Assembly: GCA_013399115.1 (NCBI GenBank)
Contig: VXAA01003386.1
Location: 707,059 to 771,058, forward strand
Direction of reading: 5' to 3'
DNA from: Anseranas semipalmata
Lineage: Eukaryota > Chordata > Aves > Anseriformes > Anseranatidae
Length of the DNA stretch: 64,000 nucleotides
The notes under the pieces were generated by a model, which saw nothing but the letters and a program-made list of their open reading frames with translations, searched no databases and was not told the DNA's origin. A program made the translations under genes and the position numbers. Below are positions 1 to 13,000 of the stretch, one piece after another (positions within the stretch are counted from its first letter, which is position 1; the number at the start of each line of letters is the position of its first letter).

Positions 1-3000
1 CCGCAGTCCTCCCGCGAGCCATTTCTGTGAACCTGGGGACTTGCGCCCGAAACTGAGCGCTCCCGGGCTGCAGCAGCAGGCTGCTGGGGGTGTCTGCAGC
101 GAGCAGCCCGAAGCCACGGACCTCATTTCCCGTGGTATCGGAGGACGACTTCCATTCATTGCCATCCAGCAATACTCTAAAGGTGATGAGGAATCAGAGG
201 ATATGAAAAGGGAACGTGGAAGTGCTTTGTGATGGTTGCAGGCAAGTGCCCAGGGAGCGCATTGATAATAATCACTAATTTCTTTTTAATCATCAACTGT
301 AGACAGTCCGGAGCAAGGCTTTAACATTTACATATGAATCCCACGGAGACTATATGCTGCTCATTTTCAGTGCAACTCCTATTCTGGCCTTCATACTTAA
401 TAAGTAGGCTATTATCTTACTATCAGCACATGGGAGATTAACAAGAGCCATTTTCATTACCATTAATGGTAGCTACACGCATAACCCCCTTGCATCAACA
501 AGAACATAATGGGCCTATAAATGTGTGTGCATTCGAAGGAGAGAGGGAGGGGTACGAAATATAAAGCAAACTCTACTGAAATAATTTGCTCTTCCAGTTA
601 AGGACAAAGTGGTCTCTTCTGATAAGCACTATTATTTTCTGGTAAACATGAACTAATGGGCAATGAGGTTCCTATTATGCACACACTGTATTATAGGATC
701 TAATGAGAATATTAATCTTAGTTTTTCTGTATAATTGGTAGAGAGTCCAGTGATGACGACAGTGGGCTCACATCCCACATTCAATACTTGTGCGCACAGC
801 CTCAGGGGAGCAGTGTTGTGCAACATTTTTCATCTGTTGTGATGTAGGGCTAAGTTACTGATGTCTTCTGTGTTCTTGTTTAATTTACTAAATGTGCATG
901 TTCACATTGTCTGGGCAGCAAATCCTTGCAGTGGCAGTTTTGTCTTCCTGGGACCAAAATTGCTACTACCAATGAAGCACAAATAGTGCTTCTGTTTTCA
1001 CTACAGCAGCAATATTGCAGTTTGCTCTGAACAGGGTAGTCATCTTTAAGCACTTGATGTACAGTGGGAAGGAGGGACTTACCTACGCGCATGAAGGCTG
1101 CAGGATGAGACTGTCTGGTTTTCAGCAGGAATGAAGGGAAGCCACAGGCATTTGCCTCTCTTAGCAAGCAAATAAATGCACGCCATTCGCTGGCCATTCC
1201 AGTTTGCTCTCTTCCTGGAATTTGGGCTGGGTGCATAGCTTTCTTCCCATCTCTGCAATGTGTGACAAATATCTGTTATAAGATAATAGATAATGCCAGC
1301 AAGAAGCATTTGCAAAGACATCTTGCATTCCCAATTCTTCCCTTTTACTAGTTATGAATTGGTTCTAGCTTGAAATGAAATTACAAATATTTTTAGCACA
1401 ATTGCCATTGTTATAATTGTTATGCCCAGAATCAACCGCATATTAAATGCAATGATAACAAACAAATTATAGGATAAAATAATAAAACATAAGGCAGGCA
1501 CAGTCTCTTTGAGCTATTTTCCATGCTGAGATTTTGCAGATAAAAGTAATTTTACTTGGCTACAAAAAGATAGTATTTGTACTGTCTCAAATGTGAAGCA
1601 CAGTCTGATTTGAGAGCACAGAAAACTGAAGCCCAATTCCACAAAAATTTCATAAATACATACATCATAACTGCAGTGAAAAATAATCACAAGTGAAAGC
1701 TTATTACTATAACCTACATAGTATGTGGTTTTGCTTGTAAGTTAATGATTTTGAATAATGGCTATGGAATTTCTTAGGTGAAAAACAGTCTCTGGAAGGG
1801 GATTTAAAGAAAAGAACACTCATTTTCACTTTTTCCTCTTTTACAGATTTCCTGCACCCTTCCTAACCTATTAATAAGACTTGATTTTAGCTAATTAATA
1901 TTGCAGTCCCTGACATAAATGAAGTAGCATTTCCACTCAGTTTAAATTCCACAAAAACACCTGAAAAAATCTCTTCTAAAATAGCTGACAACATGAGCAT
2001 GGGGTTGGAAGAGATTCCTCATAGCCCATCAAATATTGAAGGAAAAAGAAATACAACAAGCCTCTATTTTGACTTGTTTAGTAACACCGATGTGGGATGA
2101 ATACGATACGCAGTATTGGTAGCACTTGTCGTGGACTGAGAAGATGTAGATTTTTACTGCCTCCTTCCCTCCCAACACACCCGAGATCAGCCGTTATATC
2201 TGAGTAACGTGCAGGGTGTCACAACACTTAAACTGGGAGGGAGCAAAAAGAAACGGAGATACCCATGTTAGATAAATCTATTTAATAAATCTGAGAGCAA
2301 GCAGGGAGGAATAAACCTGTGTGCATGATAAATGGCCCCATTCGAGTTCTGTGTTGTCATTATTTATAACTTAACCGTAACTGTGTGAATAATAATAAAA
2401 CATCAAACTTTTAGCTCTATGAGTAGTCTCATTAGTTGATTGGAACATGGTAACACCCTTTTGGAGAATCTTTCGGCACTTTTGTTTGTTGCATGCTCTG
2501 AATAGCACCCAGTGAACTGGAAGCAGGTTGTCACCTGTGCCACCAAAGACTCAGTCACATTTTTAAATGAATGGATTTGAGAACTGAGCACAACTTCTGG
2601 GGGGTGTCTTATTTATGTAAATCCTGACAGGGGCTCATTCCTACTAACATTATGACACATGAAAATATAATAATAGTAATATGGGAAATATTTTCTGCCA
2701 TGGGATGAAACATCAATCCAGTTCTTATTAAACATTTATTTATTATTATTATTTACTGTGCTGAATAAATAACATTTATTTATTATTAATTATAGCATTC
2801 AGGGCTATTGATATTCATTGCATTTGGTAGCCATGACATAGCAACCTTACCGAGCTCCGATGAATATTGCCCCTATGCTGTGGAAATGCCACAACACACA
2901 ATAAAATAATCACTTCCCTCTCACAGCACAAGGGAACATCGCTTTGTCCTTCCTGTTCAGCTGAGAAACCCGTGTATAAGGGCTTTTCTGACACATCTCC

Positions 3001-6000
3001 TTGGTTAAATTGGCCCTGCAAAAGCTGTAACTGCATCCATTTACCAGCACGGCCCTGCTGGTGACGAGGCAGGGGAAGCTGGCATTTGGGCCAGTCCCGC
3101 AGCCAAAACGAGGAGCCCTGGGCCCCGGCGTGCAGGCTCCAGCGCTGCACTTTATCGCCCAGCCCACACCGGGTGAGTGGCCAGCCCCCGTCGGTCACGG
3201 CACATTTATAGGAAATTCACTTCTGGTTGGAGCTCGCTGTGCCCACTCCTTCATGCGGCTGGGAATGCATTTCAGTGCGAGCATTTGCACCATCAATCAG
3301 GTCGCTGAGACTTTCTTGTGGTTCTGCAGAGCCACTTCATAGCTAGAGCTGAAGAAAAGCTTAAGCAGCTACCTGTATTCAGAGACCTCCAGCAGGCCTT
3401 CTGCCTATGCACCCTTTTTCATTCCAGGAAGAGACAAAATTTGGAAAGTCTTCATGTGAGACAGCAGGAATTCTTACCTCTGGTATTAAAACAGCAAACA
3501 GAAAAGCGAAAGCTCTTATTTAGCAGGCAGCCGTCGTTGCATGCAGCTGAAACTCCGTGTTAATGTCACATACCAGCCGGTCGGGGCACGGGCACAGCGC
3601 GTGTAACGTCACGTGGTATCACTGCCAGTCGAAGCCACCAACATGGCCATGGAGCATGGTCCGGGCAGGGCGCAGAAGCCTGGCGGTTCTGCTGGCGGCT
3701 GCCTCCTCTGTGGATATTCAGAAGGAACTTTTGGAGGCTAGATAAGTGGCTTATTTCCAGGGTAATTAATTCTTTCTAAAGTAAATGTGTATAAAAGCAG
3801 CTCCTTCAGCCTGGTGGCACCTGACACTGCTGACTTCTTAATGCATATTAGGTCTTACTGGCTGGGACTGGAAAGAGTATCAGTGAAACGGGGCAGAAAA
3901 GCGGCTCTGTTCTGGGTATGCGCGAGCTCGGATGGCTGTGCTCCTGCCTGCACGTTCCCCACCTCGGGGCAGTGCTGCTGCCTCCCGCACATGCTGCTGC
4001 AGATGCCCTTCAACAGACACTCTAAAAGAAACTTGCTATTGATTTCTTCTCCATTGTATCATGTGAGAACTTTTAAAACTGGTTGGGGGACGTTTGTAAT
4101 TCTCTGAGAGGAAAACACGATTCCTGAGCAAACAGGGAAGCAGCATGTCTAAAAGAGAGCCTCCTAAATGGCTGCCCAAAATCGGAGGCTGCTCTCACCC
4201 TTTTGGCTCTTTTTGTCCTATCATTTGAGAAATGCAACTGTTGCATGGAAGCCTTGAATAATCACTTGGTATCAATACCCAGGGACCTTGGCAGCTGCCT
4301 TGAATTACTTGTTGGTCACACTGCCTAGTGGAATTGCAGCTGGAAATGTGGCTGCAATCATGCCAGCTACTCGGATTGCAGGGGCTGAGATGCTGGGATG
4401 TCAGCTGTGACAGCTTGCTTCTCCTGCGGGAATTAACCCTTGGGGCACTCCCTCCTCTCCACCCCAGGCTGTGCCTCAGAAGGCACCTGTGCCCTTTGGG
4501 AACGCGGGTGTGCAGTCCCCAGGAGGAAAAATGCATCACGGTATGATACCAGTCATGTTTCCTTCGTGCAGGCCCTTGATCATATGAACAAGGTAGCTGT
4601 CAGCTAAGTGTGGACAAATCTTTCACCTCGCTGTTGCTCTGGCATACTGGAGAGCTCTGAACCTGCCTCCCACCTCTGCCGTCCTCCACTTCCTTGTCAA
4701 AGAGTGATGAGAATTTGTGCAGCCCAGCAAGTTAATAGTAAGGAAATACAAATGCAGAATGCGGGGGACGGTGGTGTAGAAATGCTGAGGAGCCTGATTA
4801 GGAGCCGTCCCCCTCCAGCACCCAAGACTTCACAGGGATCAGAAAGAAAATGACAGATTTCACACACCAGTTCTGATAAATTTTACAGGTTGCCCTGGGC
4901 TGCTGGGAAACTGTTTCAAAGCATGAAAGTCATTGAGATTGTTTCCTTTCTTGTGTAGTGATGAGAACAGTTTTTAAAGCGTTGTGCTTTGCTCTCACAG
5001 GGCTGTCTTGTTTTCTTCAATGTTTTCACTCGGCTGCAAAAGAGGGGAAGAGCAGCGTGGTTCCTTTGGACATCACAGGCTGAGCGTGCAGCACCGCGGT
5101 GCTGCTCTGTGCTTCCCTGCCTCTGGTCCCTCTGGCGGGGGAAGGACTTGTGTGTGCTGTTGCCACCACCTCAGGTCTTCTCCTTTGGTCCTCTTGGGTT
5201 CAGCCGGCTTCAGTCCCAGGGCAGCTGAGCTCTAAACAACTCCCTTGTTATTACCCCAGGGTAACGAGAGCTTAGAAAAATTACAAATTAAAAATGAGAA
5301 GATCAAAAGTGCTTGCCCTTTACTTAATCTCTTTCTCTAGCTGGCTCAGTAATCCTTTCCTACATAAAAATGTCTTCAGTAAGACACACGGGAGTATCAC
5401 AAAGTCCAGCTTCTGTAGTCAGCCCTTGCTGCCCGAGGTGAGAAGTGGCACCTCTGGTCACCACAGGTTAGGTCCTGTCACAGCATCCAACATTCCTCAT
5501 GATTTATCCATTCGTTTTGAGCACCCACAGTGTCCTGGGGCAGGAGCCCTCGCGGCTCACCCAGCTCTTACATAAGGAATCTCCGACTGATCGTGCCAAA
5601 TGTGTCCCTTGCAAAATAGTGCTGTGCACAGAGGAAAGGAGCCATCAGTCAGGTGGCTGGCAGCGAGCTTTACTTCCATTTTGTGACAGAAGAATGGGAT
5701 GTGACATGCCACCTTGCTAAGGCTGCTGTCTGCCCTGAGGGAGGGGAGCGGCCCATCAGTAAGGGCACAAAGCACTGGGACACCACGATTCGCCTTTTGG
5801 ATGTGGCACCGATAAGGCTGGAGTACTCTGACAGCGCTGTGTTTGATCAGGCGTCTGTAAAGTCGCTGTGACCCAGATGGGGTTATTAAAATGGAGAGGA
5901 GGTGAATGTAAATAAACTGAGCGGAATAATGCCCCCCACGCGCATTGGGGGATGTAAGACCATCTATAGCTTTCAGCAGCGCTGACTATTACAGGGCTTG

Positions 6001-9000
6001 GGCTGTGAAAAGACATGTCTCTGGCTATTACTTTCAGCCTCTGTTGCACATCTTGTTCTTTCAGAGCGAGGAGGCTGCGGATACGAGGGATAACGTGCTG
6101 CAGGAAGGTACTGCTGCTTTGTTTCAAGCGTGCTAACTTTGCTTCTTGGGTTCTTCTGAAGTAGACCTGTGACCATTAAGTAATTTAAATGTAATCAGCC
6201 AGGAACAAGCAGTAACCAGTCCCATTGTCTCAGGTTAATCACCCCAGCAGAGCAGCTGGATCCATGCAACACCCTTGGCACAACAAATTTCCCTCTCTGA
6301 AGGGATGGAACGGGATTCCTGCTTCAAGCACTGGCTGAGAACAGGGACATTTGGTCTCTGGGGCATCATTTGCACCTGAGGATGCTTCCTAGCTGGATTT
6401 TATCCCCAGGAGGAGGATGAAGGAGGGCAAAAGAAACAACTAGGATCTCTTACTCATACCTGTGGCACGGCGTTGGGAGAGGGCCGCAATAACAACTCCT
6501 TGACTGATTCCCTTGTCTCAGTCTTCTCCTGATTGCTGTCTGACGGAGAGGGATGGAGCTGCCTGCGATTGCCTTGCCCTGTGTACACACAACAGGGATC
6601 AATATTCCCGCTGAGAACCCCTCACGCCCTTTCCAAAACCCCTTCATCAGGAGATATTCTTATTGACATCCAGACTGGACTCTCAAAGCAACATTTTGCC
6701 CATCAAAAGCTGAGGACACGGTTATAATTTGGGAAGTCAACATTCAGGATACAGAGTAAAGTTGGTTTTCTTTCTTTTTTTTGCTAATTTGAAGTCATAA
6801 TTGGTTTTGTGAGTTAAACTCTCAGGGCAGACGTGTGGCCCTGTGGCACTCATGCAGGAATTCAGATGGCTCTGGGATGCACACAGGTTTTAGCAGGTGC
6901 TGGCAGCTGCTGTGGCTGTGCCAAGCCAAGCGTCCCTGTACAGTGGCCCATGGCACATCACTGGTGGCATAGGGCACATCAGTGGTGGCACTGTGTTTTG
7001 GCAGCCTCTGGACTGCTGCATCCAACAGTGCCTTGTTAATCCACCTGCTAATTAGATATACCTAGTTAAGATCTAAATTCTATGTGTTTTATTCACTTCG
7101 GTCCAAATTCAGCTAAGTTAATGTTTCATCACACTGAGATAAGGGATTTTCTGTAGGTCTGCAGGAGACTTTTTAATTGGCTTGCAAAAAATTACCAAAA
7201 AACAACCCTGTTGTCAGGAGACTCAAACTTCATGCACCTCCGCTGGTGTCCATAATCAGCGGAGGCTGAAGACCACAGCACTGAAGCAAGTGGCCAACTT
7301 TCAGCATGGAGCAGCCCCACTAGCCCCAGAGAGGCTACTTGGAAGCTTAAAGGCAGATACCCTCTGTGCGAGGGTCTCCTGCTCCACTGATGCCGACAAG
7401 AAACCATATGAATGAAGATTACATGAACAGGCTCGGGGAGTTTTAAGTCTCTCTTTGAGATACAGTTACGTTATCACCGCAGTGTTACCCTTCTTAATAG
7501 GCTAGGAAGATTCAAAGTGCTCTCTTTCAGATGCATGCGGAGTCCCAGCCAACACGTAGATGCCTTTTACTTGGCTTATCAAGATAAAAGTGCAGGGGGG
7601 CGGGGGGGATCCTGTTTGTTTGTGTCAGACTTATTATTTCAGCAGCAATACCTTTGGCTGTTTCTCACAATGTCTCCTTTGTACTACAGCTGTGTTGGAA
7701 AATAGCTATGCTTATGGGAGGTTTTTAGAAGCAGGAGACAGAACAAAACATGCAAAAACCTTAAGAAATGGCCCAAAGGCCAGGTACTAACCTGCACAGC
7801 TGCATCCCAGCCTTCTCCATGCTGCTCCCGGCAGTTTCCAGAGCACGCAGCACACACCAGCCTAACCCCAGCTGCTCCCAGCAGCCGTGAGCTCGTGCTG
7901 TAGTTCTGATGTCAGGTTGCCTGACCCTACAGTGCAGTGAGACCTCCCTGTGCAGTTTGCAAGGAATGTTTCATCTACCTTCATTAAAAAATAAACTGGT
8001 CTTTGTTCCTATTGCCTCTGCCATCCCAAATCCACCTTCCTGGGAATACAAATACTGCCAAAGCTGCTTCAGTCCACAGTTCTCTGGGTGAAGTAAATTG
8101 GTTTCTTCTCTGGGTGTATTCTGTTCACCTATAATAAAGTGTGTTTTATTGTATCTGACTGCATTAATTGCTGCCCTGGTTATGCTCAGTGCACAGGTCA
8201 GATAATCAATATACTTTACCATTTAAAACCAGTAGGATTTGTGATCATTCCAGAGTCTGTCTCCCAACCTTAGTTATTCACAGTTTGCTTGTTTGTTTGT
8301 TCTTTTTCTCCTTGTAGCTGATTTGAATCACAATAATGTTAATATCAGGTTTCTAACATTCACAGCACTTCAGGACTAACCCTGCATCCTTCTGTTATAA
8401 TCACACAATGCTTTCTTTGAGCGAAATGATAGAGCCTCTGTCATTTCAGCTGCTGGCTCCCTCTCCCACCGCCGTAATAAGCAGTGTGGGGTGCTTGGTT
8501 AGAGGGAAGTGGAGCTGATCACTCGCGGTACCAAAGTCACTCTCTACTCTGGAGGCAGGTGTAAACCCCTGTCTTGATTCAGAGGAAGAAAGAGCAGTGA
8601 CAGAGCAAACTTTGTCACGCAGCCATTGAAGTCGCTGGAGATTGCCAAGACACTACATCGTCATCCCAAAGCTTCTTATCCTGCTGCGGTGGAGCTTAGC
8701 AGTAAGCACATCCCAATCACGGTGTGCGTGTGCGAGCTGCTCCTCGGGCTGAGCAGGAGCCCGTGGCAGGGAGAGGTGACGTGAGCCCACGCCTCCTGGT
8801 CCCACTCCTCCGTCCGGGGAGGAGGCAATGTGAAGGACTCCTTGCATAAAAGTGGTGGCTGTGGGCTCGCGGATTTGCTCTGCCATTTGCAATTGAAGCA
8901 GACTGACCTGCTTTCCTGCAGATGCAGGGCATGGTGAGTGGTTCTCAAATGGTGTCCTCGTGGAAGCTCTTCATGGAAGGAGATGCTCCCCTGCGTCTGC

Positions 9001-9185
9001 AGCTAGTCGGGTGCGATTCATGCACAAACCTGGGTATATACTTTAAAAATACCCACAAATCTGCATTTTAATGAATTCCTTTTCCTTCCCTTACCCCCCT
9101 GTCTGAGCTTGTCTTCCACGTACACTTTAGCTGACAAAGTTTATGGTAAGAACCATTGTATTTTAGGTTAATTTTGGGGTTAAAG
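1..9185. other. upstream non-coding region
   Basis: No gene is recognised on either strand. The first 230 bases are CpG-bearing and GC-rich; then the sequence is mostly AT-rich to about 2.85 kb. Patches that look constrained (AT-rich homeodomain-type sites mixed with CpG) occur near 430-500, 2640-2850, 5870-6080 and 8420-8560. Longer ORFs here lack splice context or family similarity and overlap ORFs on the other strand, so they are taken as chance. ARFGAP1, the neighbour upstream of NKAIN4 in human, was looked for by eye and not found. Confidence 0.6.
2640..2850. promoter_or_regulatory. AT-rich candidate conserved non-coding element
   Basis: Contains an 18-base direct repeat, AACATTTATTTATTATTA at 2731-2748 and 2771-2788, followed by ATTATAGC and TGATATTC motifs. 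The look is that of a developmental non-coding element, but conservation was not tested. Confidence 0.25.
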
Positions 9186-9389
9186 ATTTTATGGTGAATA
9201 AGCCAGCACCTGCGCGGGGAGGAAGGTGAGGGGCACACGTGGGAGTGGGAGAGGAGGTCCTGATTCCCACCGCCTAGGATGCCCCACAGGCTCCGTGTCC
9301 TCTGTACACAGCTTGCGTGTCCAGCACGCCCCTCTGCCCCCCCGTGCAGCAGCGTGCCCCATCGGGGCGACCCTGGAAGAGCAAACTAA

Positions 9390-10060
9390 AATAACGCGGG
9401 AGCTGCCCCACAGGCGCTCGCAAGGGCACAGGGAGCTGCCCGCGATGCGCGGCGCTGCCCGGCTCAGCCTCCCGGGGGAGGGCTCCGGCCGGGGGGCCGG
9501 GAGCAGCCCAGCAGCCTGCGGGGGGTTCGGGGGGGCNNNNNNNNNNNNNNNNNNNNNNNNNNNNNNNNNNNNNNNNNNNNNNNNNNNNNNNNNNNNNNNN
9601 NNNNNNNNNNNNNNNNNNNNNNNNNNNNNNNNNNNNNNNNNNNNNNNNNNNNNNNNNNNNNNNNNNNNNNNNNNNNNNNNNNNNNNNNNNNNNNNNNNNN
9701 NNNNNNNNNNNNNNNNNNNNNNNNNNNNNNNNNNNNNNNNNNNNNNNNNNNNNNNNNNNNNNNNNNNNNNNNNNNNNNNNNNNNNNNNNNNNNNNNNNNN
9801 NNNNNNNNNNNNNNNNNNNNNNNNNNNNNNNNNNNNNNNNNNNNNNNNNNNNNNNNNNNNNNNNNNNNNNNTCGGCCGGGCTGCGGGGGCTCGGCGCCGC
9901 GGGGACGGGGAGGGGACAGCCGGTCCGGAACGAAGCCCCCGGAGCCTCGGGGCTCGCAGAGGCTCCGGTCCGGTCCCCCCGCAACTCCGGCGGGCAGGGG
10001 GAAGGCGCGGCGGGGGGTTGCTGCGCGCAGCGGCGCTTGCTGCTGCTTCAAACTCGGAGA
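9390..10060 (+). promoter_or_regulatory. NKAIN4: CpG island with sequence gap, presumed NKAIN4 promoter and exon 1
   Basis: DNA on both sides of the N run is very GC-rich with frequent CpG (for example cggccggg, ggcgccgcgggg), the densest such segment upstream of exon 2. It holds several G-runs of four or more on both sides of the gap. The visible gene lacks its first 17-18 codons. In NKAIN genes these sit in a small exon 1, ending in phase 0 as exon 2 requires. No MG-x-CSGRC-like coding is visible in the flanks, so exon 1 most likely falls inside the gap. Placement is inference; exon 1 could also lie before the window. Confidence 0.5.
9537..9871. other. assembly gap, 335 N
   Basis: Unknown bases interrupt the CpG island. 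The left flank ends in G6-TTC-G-run and the right flank begins with cggccggg and a G5 run, so this is probably a sequencing dropout in G-quadruplex-prone DNA. Whether the N count equals the true length cannot be known. Confidence 0.99.
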
Positions 10061-13000
10061 AACGTCTTGGTTTGGGGTTTGTGTTGGTTTGTTTGAGCTC
10101 CTCGATTTATAAGTTTGTGCTTATGAAATACAACTGAAAAAAAGCAGTCCGTCCCGGCAGGCTTGGTGGCGATGTTCAATACCAAACCAAACTTCATCCG
10201 TGCCGAAACCTCCCGGTACCTGCAGCCGCTTTTACGGGCAGCTGCAGGAAGGGACTCGCTTAGGGCGCCCGTATCCCCCCTGCACGGGAGGGGCCTGTGC
10301 AGGCTAGGGAGGAATTATTTCAACCGTCCTCGGGGTGATGTGCTTACATACAGCGTGCTTATACACGTTTATGTAGGAATAAACTGCCCGGTGTGCAGAA
10401 CGCGTCGTCCCCCGTGGGCACGGGCTCCTCGTCCCCGTGACACCCACACACGTGTCCGTGCGAGCGGTGACAAACAAAGGTCTGGCTGGTCGGGAGCTCT
10501 GTGCACCCCGCTTGGACCTGCAGGGTCCCCTTCTTGTCAATAGCTGATGGGCTCCAGGGCTCCTCCAGCCTTAAAAAGGAAATGACAGCATGCACGCACT
10601 TAATTTCATTTAGTTCCCTCAAATTTGCTTTATTTCGGAGCGCTAGCAGTGGGCAGGAAAAAGCAGGCTTTCTTCTAAGTTCTGTTGAACAGTAAGCTAA
10701 TGCCAAGGAGCGAATCTGGTTAAAACTCTTTGTTTTGGAGTTGCTTACTGTGACAGCAGCTTGTTCTCTGCCAAGAGGCGAGGAGTGGGCACTTGGCTGG
10801 AGGTGGGACAGAGCCTCTCATTAGAAAAATGGGAACCTGCTAGTTTTCAAATGTAAACCATCAGCCTAAAATCGAAGGGGAATAGAGTGGGAATGCAGCC
10901 CCGTTAACTGTGAATAGCACAATCGGAAGATGGGGATGGAAGATTTGAGTCGTAGTTACACAAAATGCAGAATAGAAGTTTTTTGCACAAAGCGTCTCAC
11001 TAGGCATATTTATGAGCGCGTTGAATGGCTGGGGAGTGTGTTTAGTCTCCTGGATTATTTCTTTTGATTTTTCACCCATGATCACAGAAGAAAGAAGCTG
11101 TACCCTGTGTTACATTAGAAGTTGGCATCTCAACACTCACTGTCTCTTAAACCCATCACTATGTCATCCTGCTTTAAGGCACACACTCACATACACTGGA
11201 GGGAAAAAAAAAAGAGTAAGAAAAAGCAAAAGCCATGGGCTGCTGGTGCTGTTCTTATTTCTGACAAGCGTGGGAGTTTTTTCGTATCCAAGATACAGGG
11301 ACAAAGAACCCCCAGCATTTTATTTTCCTTAAGACCCTCCTCCTTGAAGAAAAGAATCAGTTTGGCTCATTCTTAAGCAAGTTTGGATGCCTCAGCCGTA
11401 GTGATTTCCCATGGCACTCGCTGGGTGAATTGGTAGAGCTGGAAAAATGTGAACTATGGGGAGGGAATTCCTGGAGCTCTGCTCCGATGGGGGTGAGGTC
11501 AGGAGATCCTGGCTGGTTCCCAGCAAGTGCTTGGGCAAGGGTGAGATCCAGCCTGGTGCTTATTTTATTAATTTTATTTTAAGTAATATTTGTCCGTAAG
11601 TCTTCGCATCATTTCCACATCAGTACGGCCAAGTGACCTGCAGGACTCACTGCTGCTCAGAGTGGGCTCTGTTGAGACAAAACACTTGAAGCAATCAGGC
11701 CAAGATCATCAATAAATTATAATGACGTGAACTTCCTTTGTTCCTCTCGTGTCTCTGCTCTGCTTCATTTGATACTTTGAACCCTTCATAGTCTTCCCTG
11801 TGTGTTGCCAAGCTCTGTGTCTCCCACTGCTGAAGTCCCGGGGTGAAATTCTGGCTTGTCTCTGGGCCGTGAATGTTTCGCCTCCAACTTAAACGGGGAG
11901 AGGATTTCAGCTGTGGGATTTCCCACTTCAGTTTTGCAGCACACCCTTCTGTTTCTTTACATATTCTCATGTCTGTTCCTCTAGGTTTCACTGAGGCTTT
12001 TTATAAACAATGAATGGAAACATGAAATAACACCCCCTGCCTCAAAAAAAAAAAAGCAAACAAACAACCAAACAACAAAAAAATGGCTTGCAATGTTTCT
12101 TTGGAGATTGTTTTATTATTAGGTGCAAATAGTTGAGTTAGCGTGTGGGGAAGTGTTTCCAAACTGCAGTTTAAATGTTTCCCTGAAAATAAAAAAGAAA
12201 AAGAAAAAGCAGAAAACAAACATATTAATCATTGCTGTGTATGCTCCCAAAGAAAAAGTTTGTGATCCAGTCGGAGAGCAGAACAACATGTGAATTCAAG
12301 GACCCGCTACACAACGTGAATACCAAGTAGATCTTCAGCCCCCCACGGGCTGAGCGCTCGTGGCAGAGATAGGCGAGCAGAGCCGTACGCGTCTGTCTGA
12401 AGAAAATCAGGGCTGACTCCCCAGTGGTTTGCTAATCAAGAGGGGGAGAGGAAAGGCTGAGGTTTGAATAAATAATTTGCCATGTTCCAATTTTAGGTTA
12501 TTGTTTCCTCGCAACGTCCACCTTAGGCTCTTGCTCCTGGCTGATCTGTGCTGGAGGGAGGCTACGAGGCGGTTCTGGCTCTCCTTCCCTCTGGTCCCGC
12601 TGTGTGTTGCAGTCCCAGATCCTCCTCTTCCTCCCAGTCCATCCCTGTCTTCAGCAGAAGTTTGGGTGAGCAGCCAGGTCAGGGCCACCCTGCAGATGGG
12701 CTTATTCTCAAGCACAGCTCGGAGGAGGACCACGAGCGAGGCGGTGTGACAGCGTGCGTGTCGCAGGCAGCAGGGCCACAGGGCTGCGGCCTGGGGGGGC
12801 CGTGGTGAGGGACCACAAGGGAGGGCTGGGGCTCAGGCTGCAAAATATTTTTAAAAACTCATTGATCTGCTTCTTTCCTCTCTGACAGTCTGAGATTGCA
12901 CCCAAATGGTGTATTTTCTAGAGTAATAAGTGATCGTGCACTGAAGGCACGACGTGAATTTATTTCCACCGAGCTGAGCATGGAAAAATTCTCTCCCTCC

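Noticed and set aside
9226..10137. 303-residue open frame across the N run
   Set aside because: Most of it is unknown bases, and the visible parts are low-complexity Gly/Arg/Pro from GC-rich DNA. It has no NKAIN N-terminal motif.
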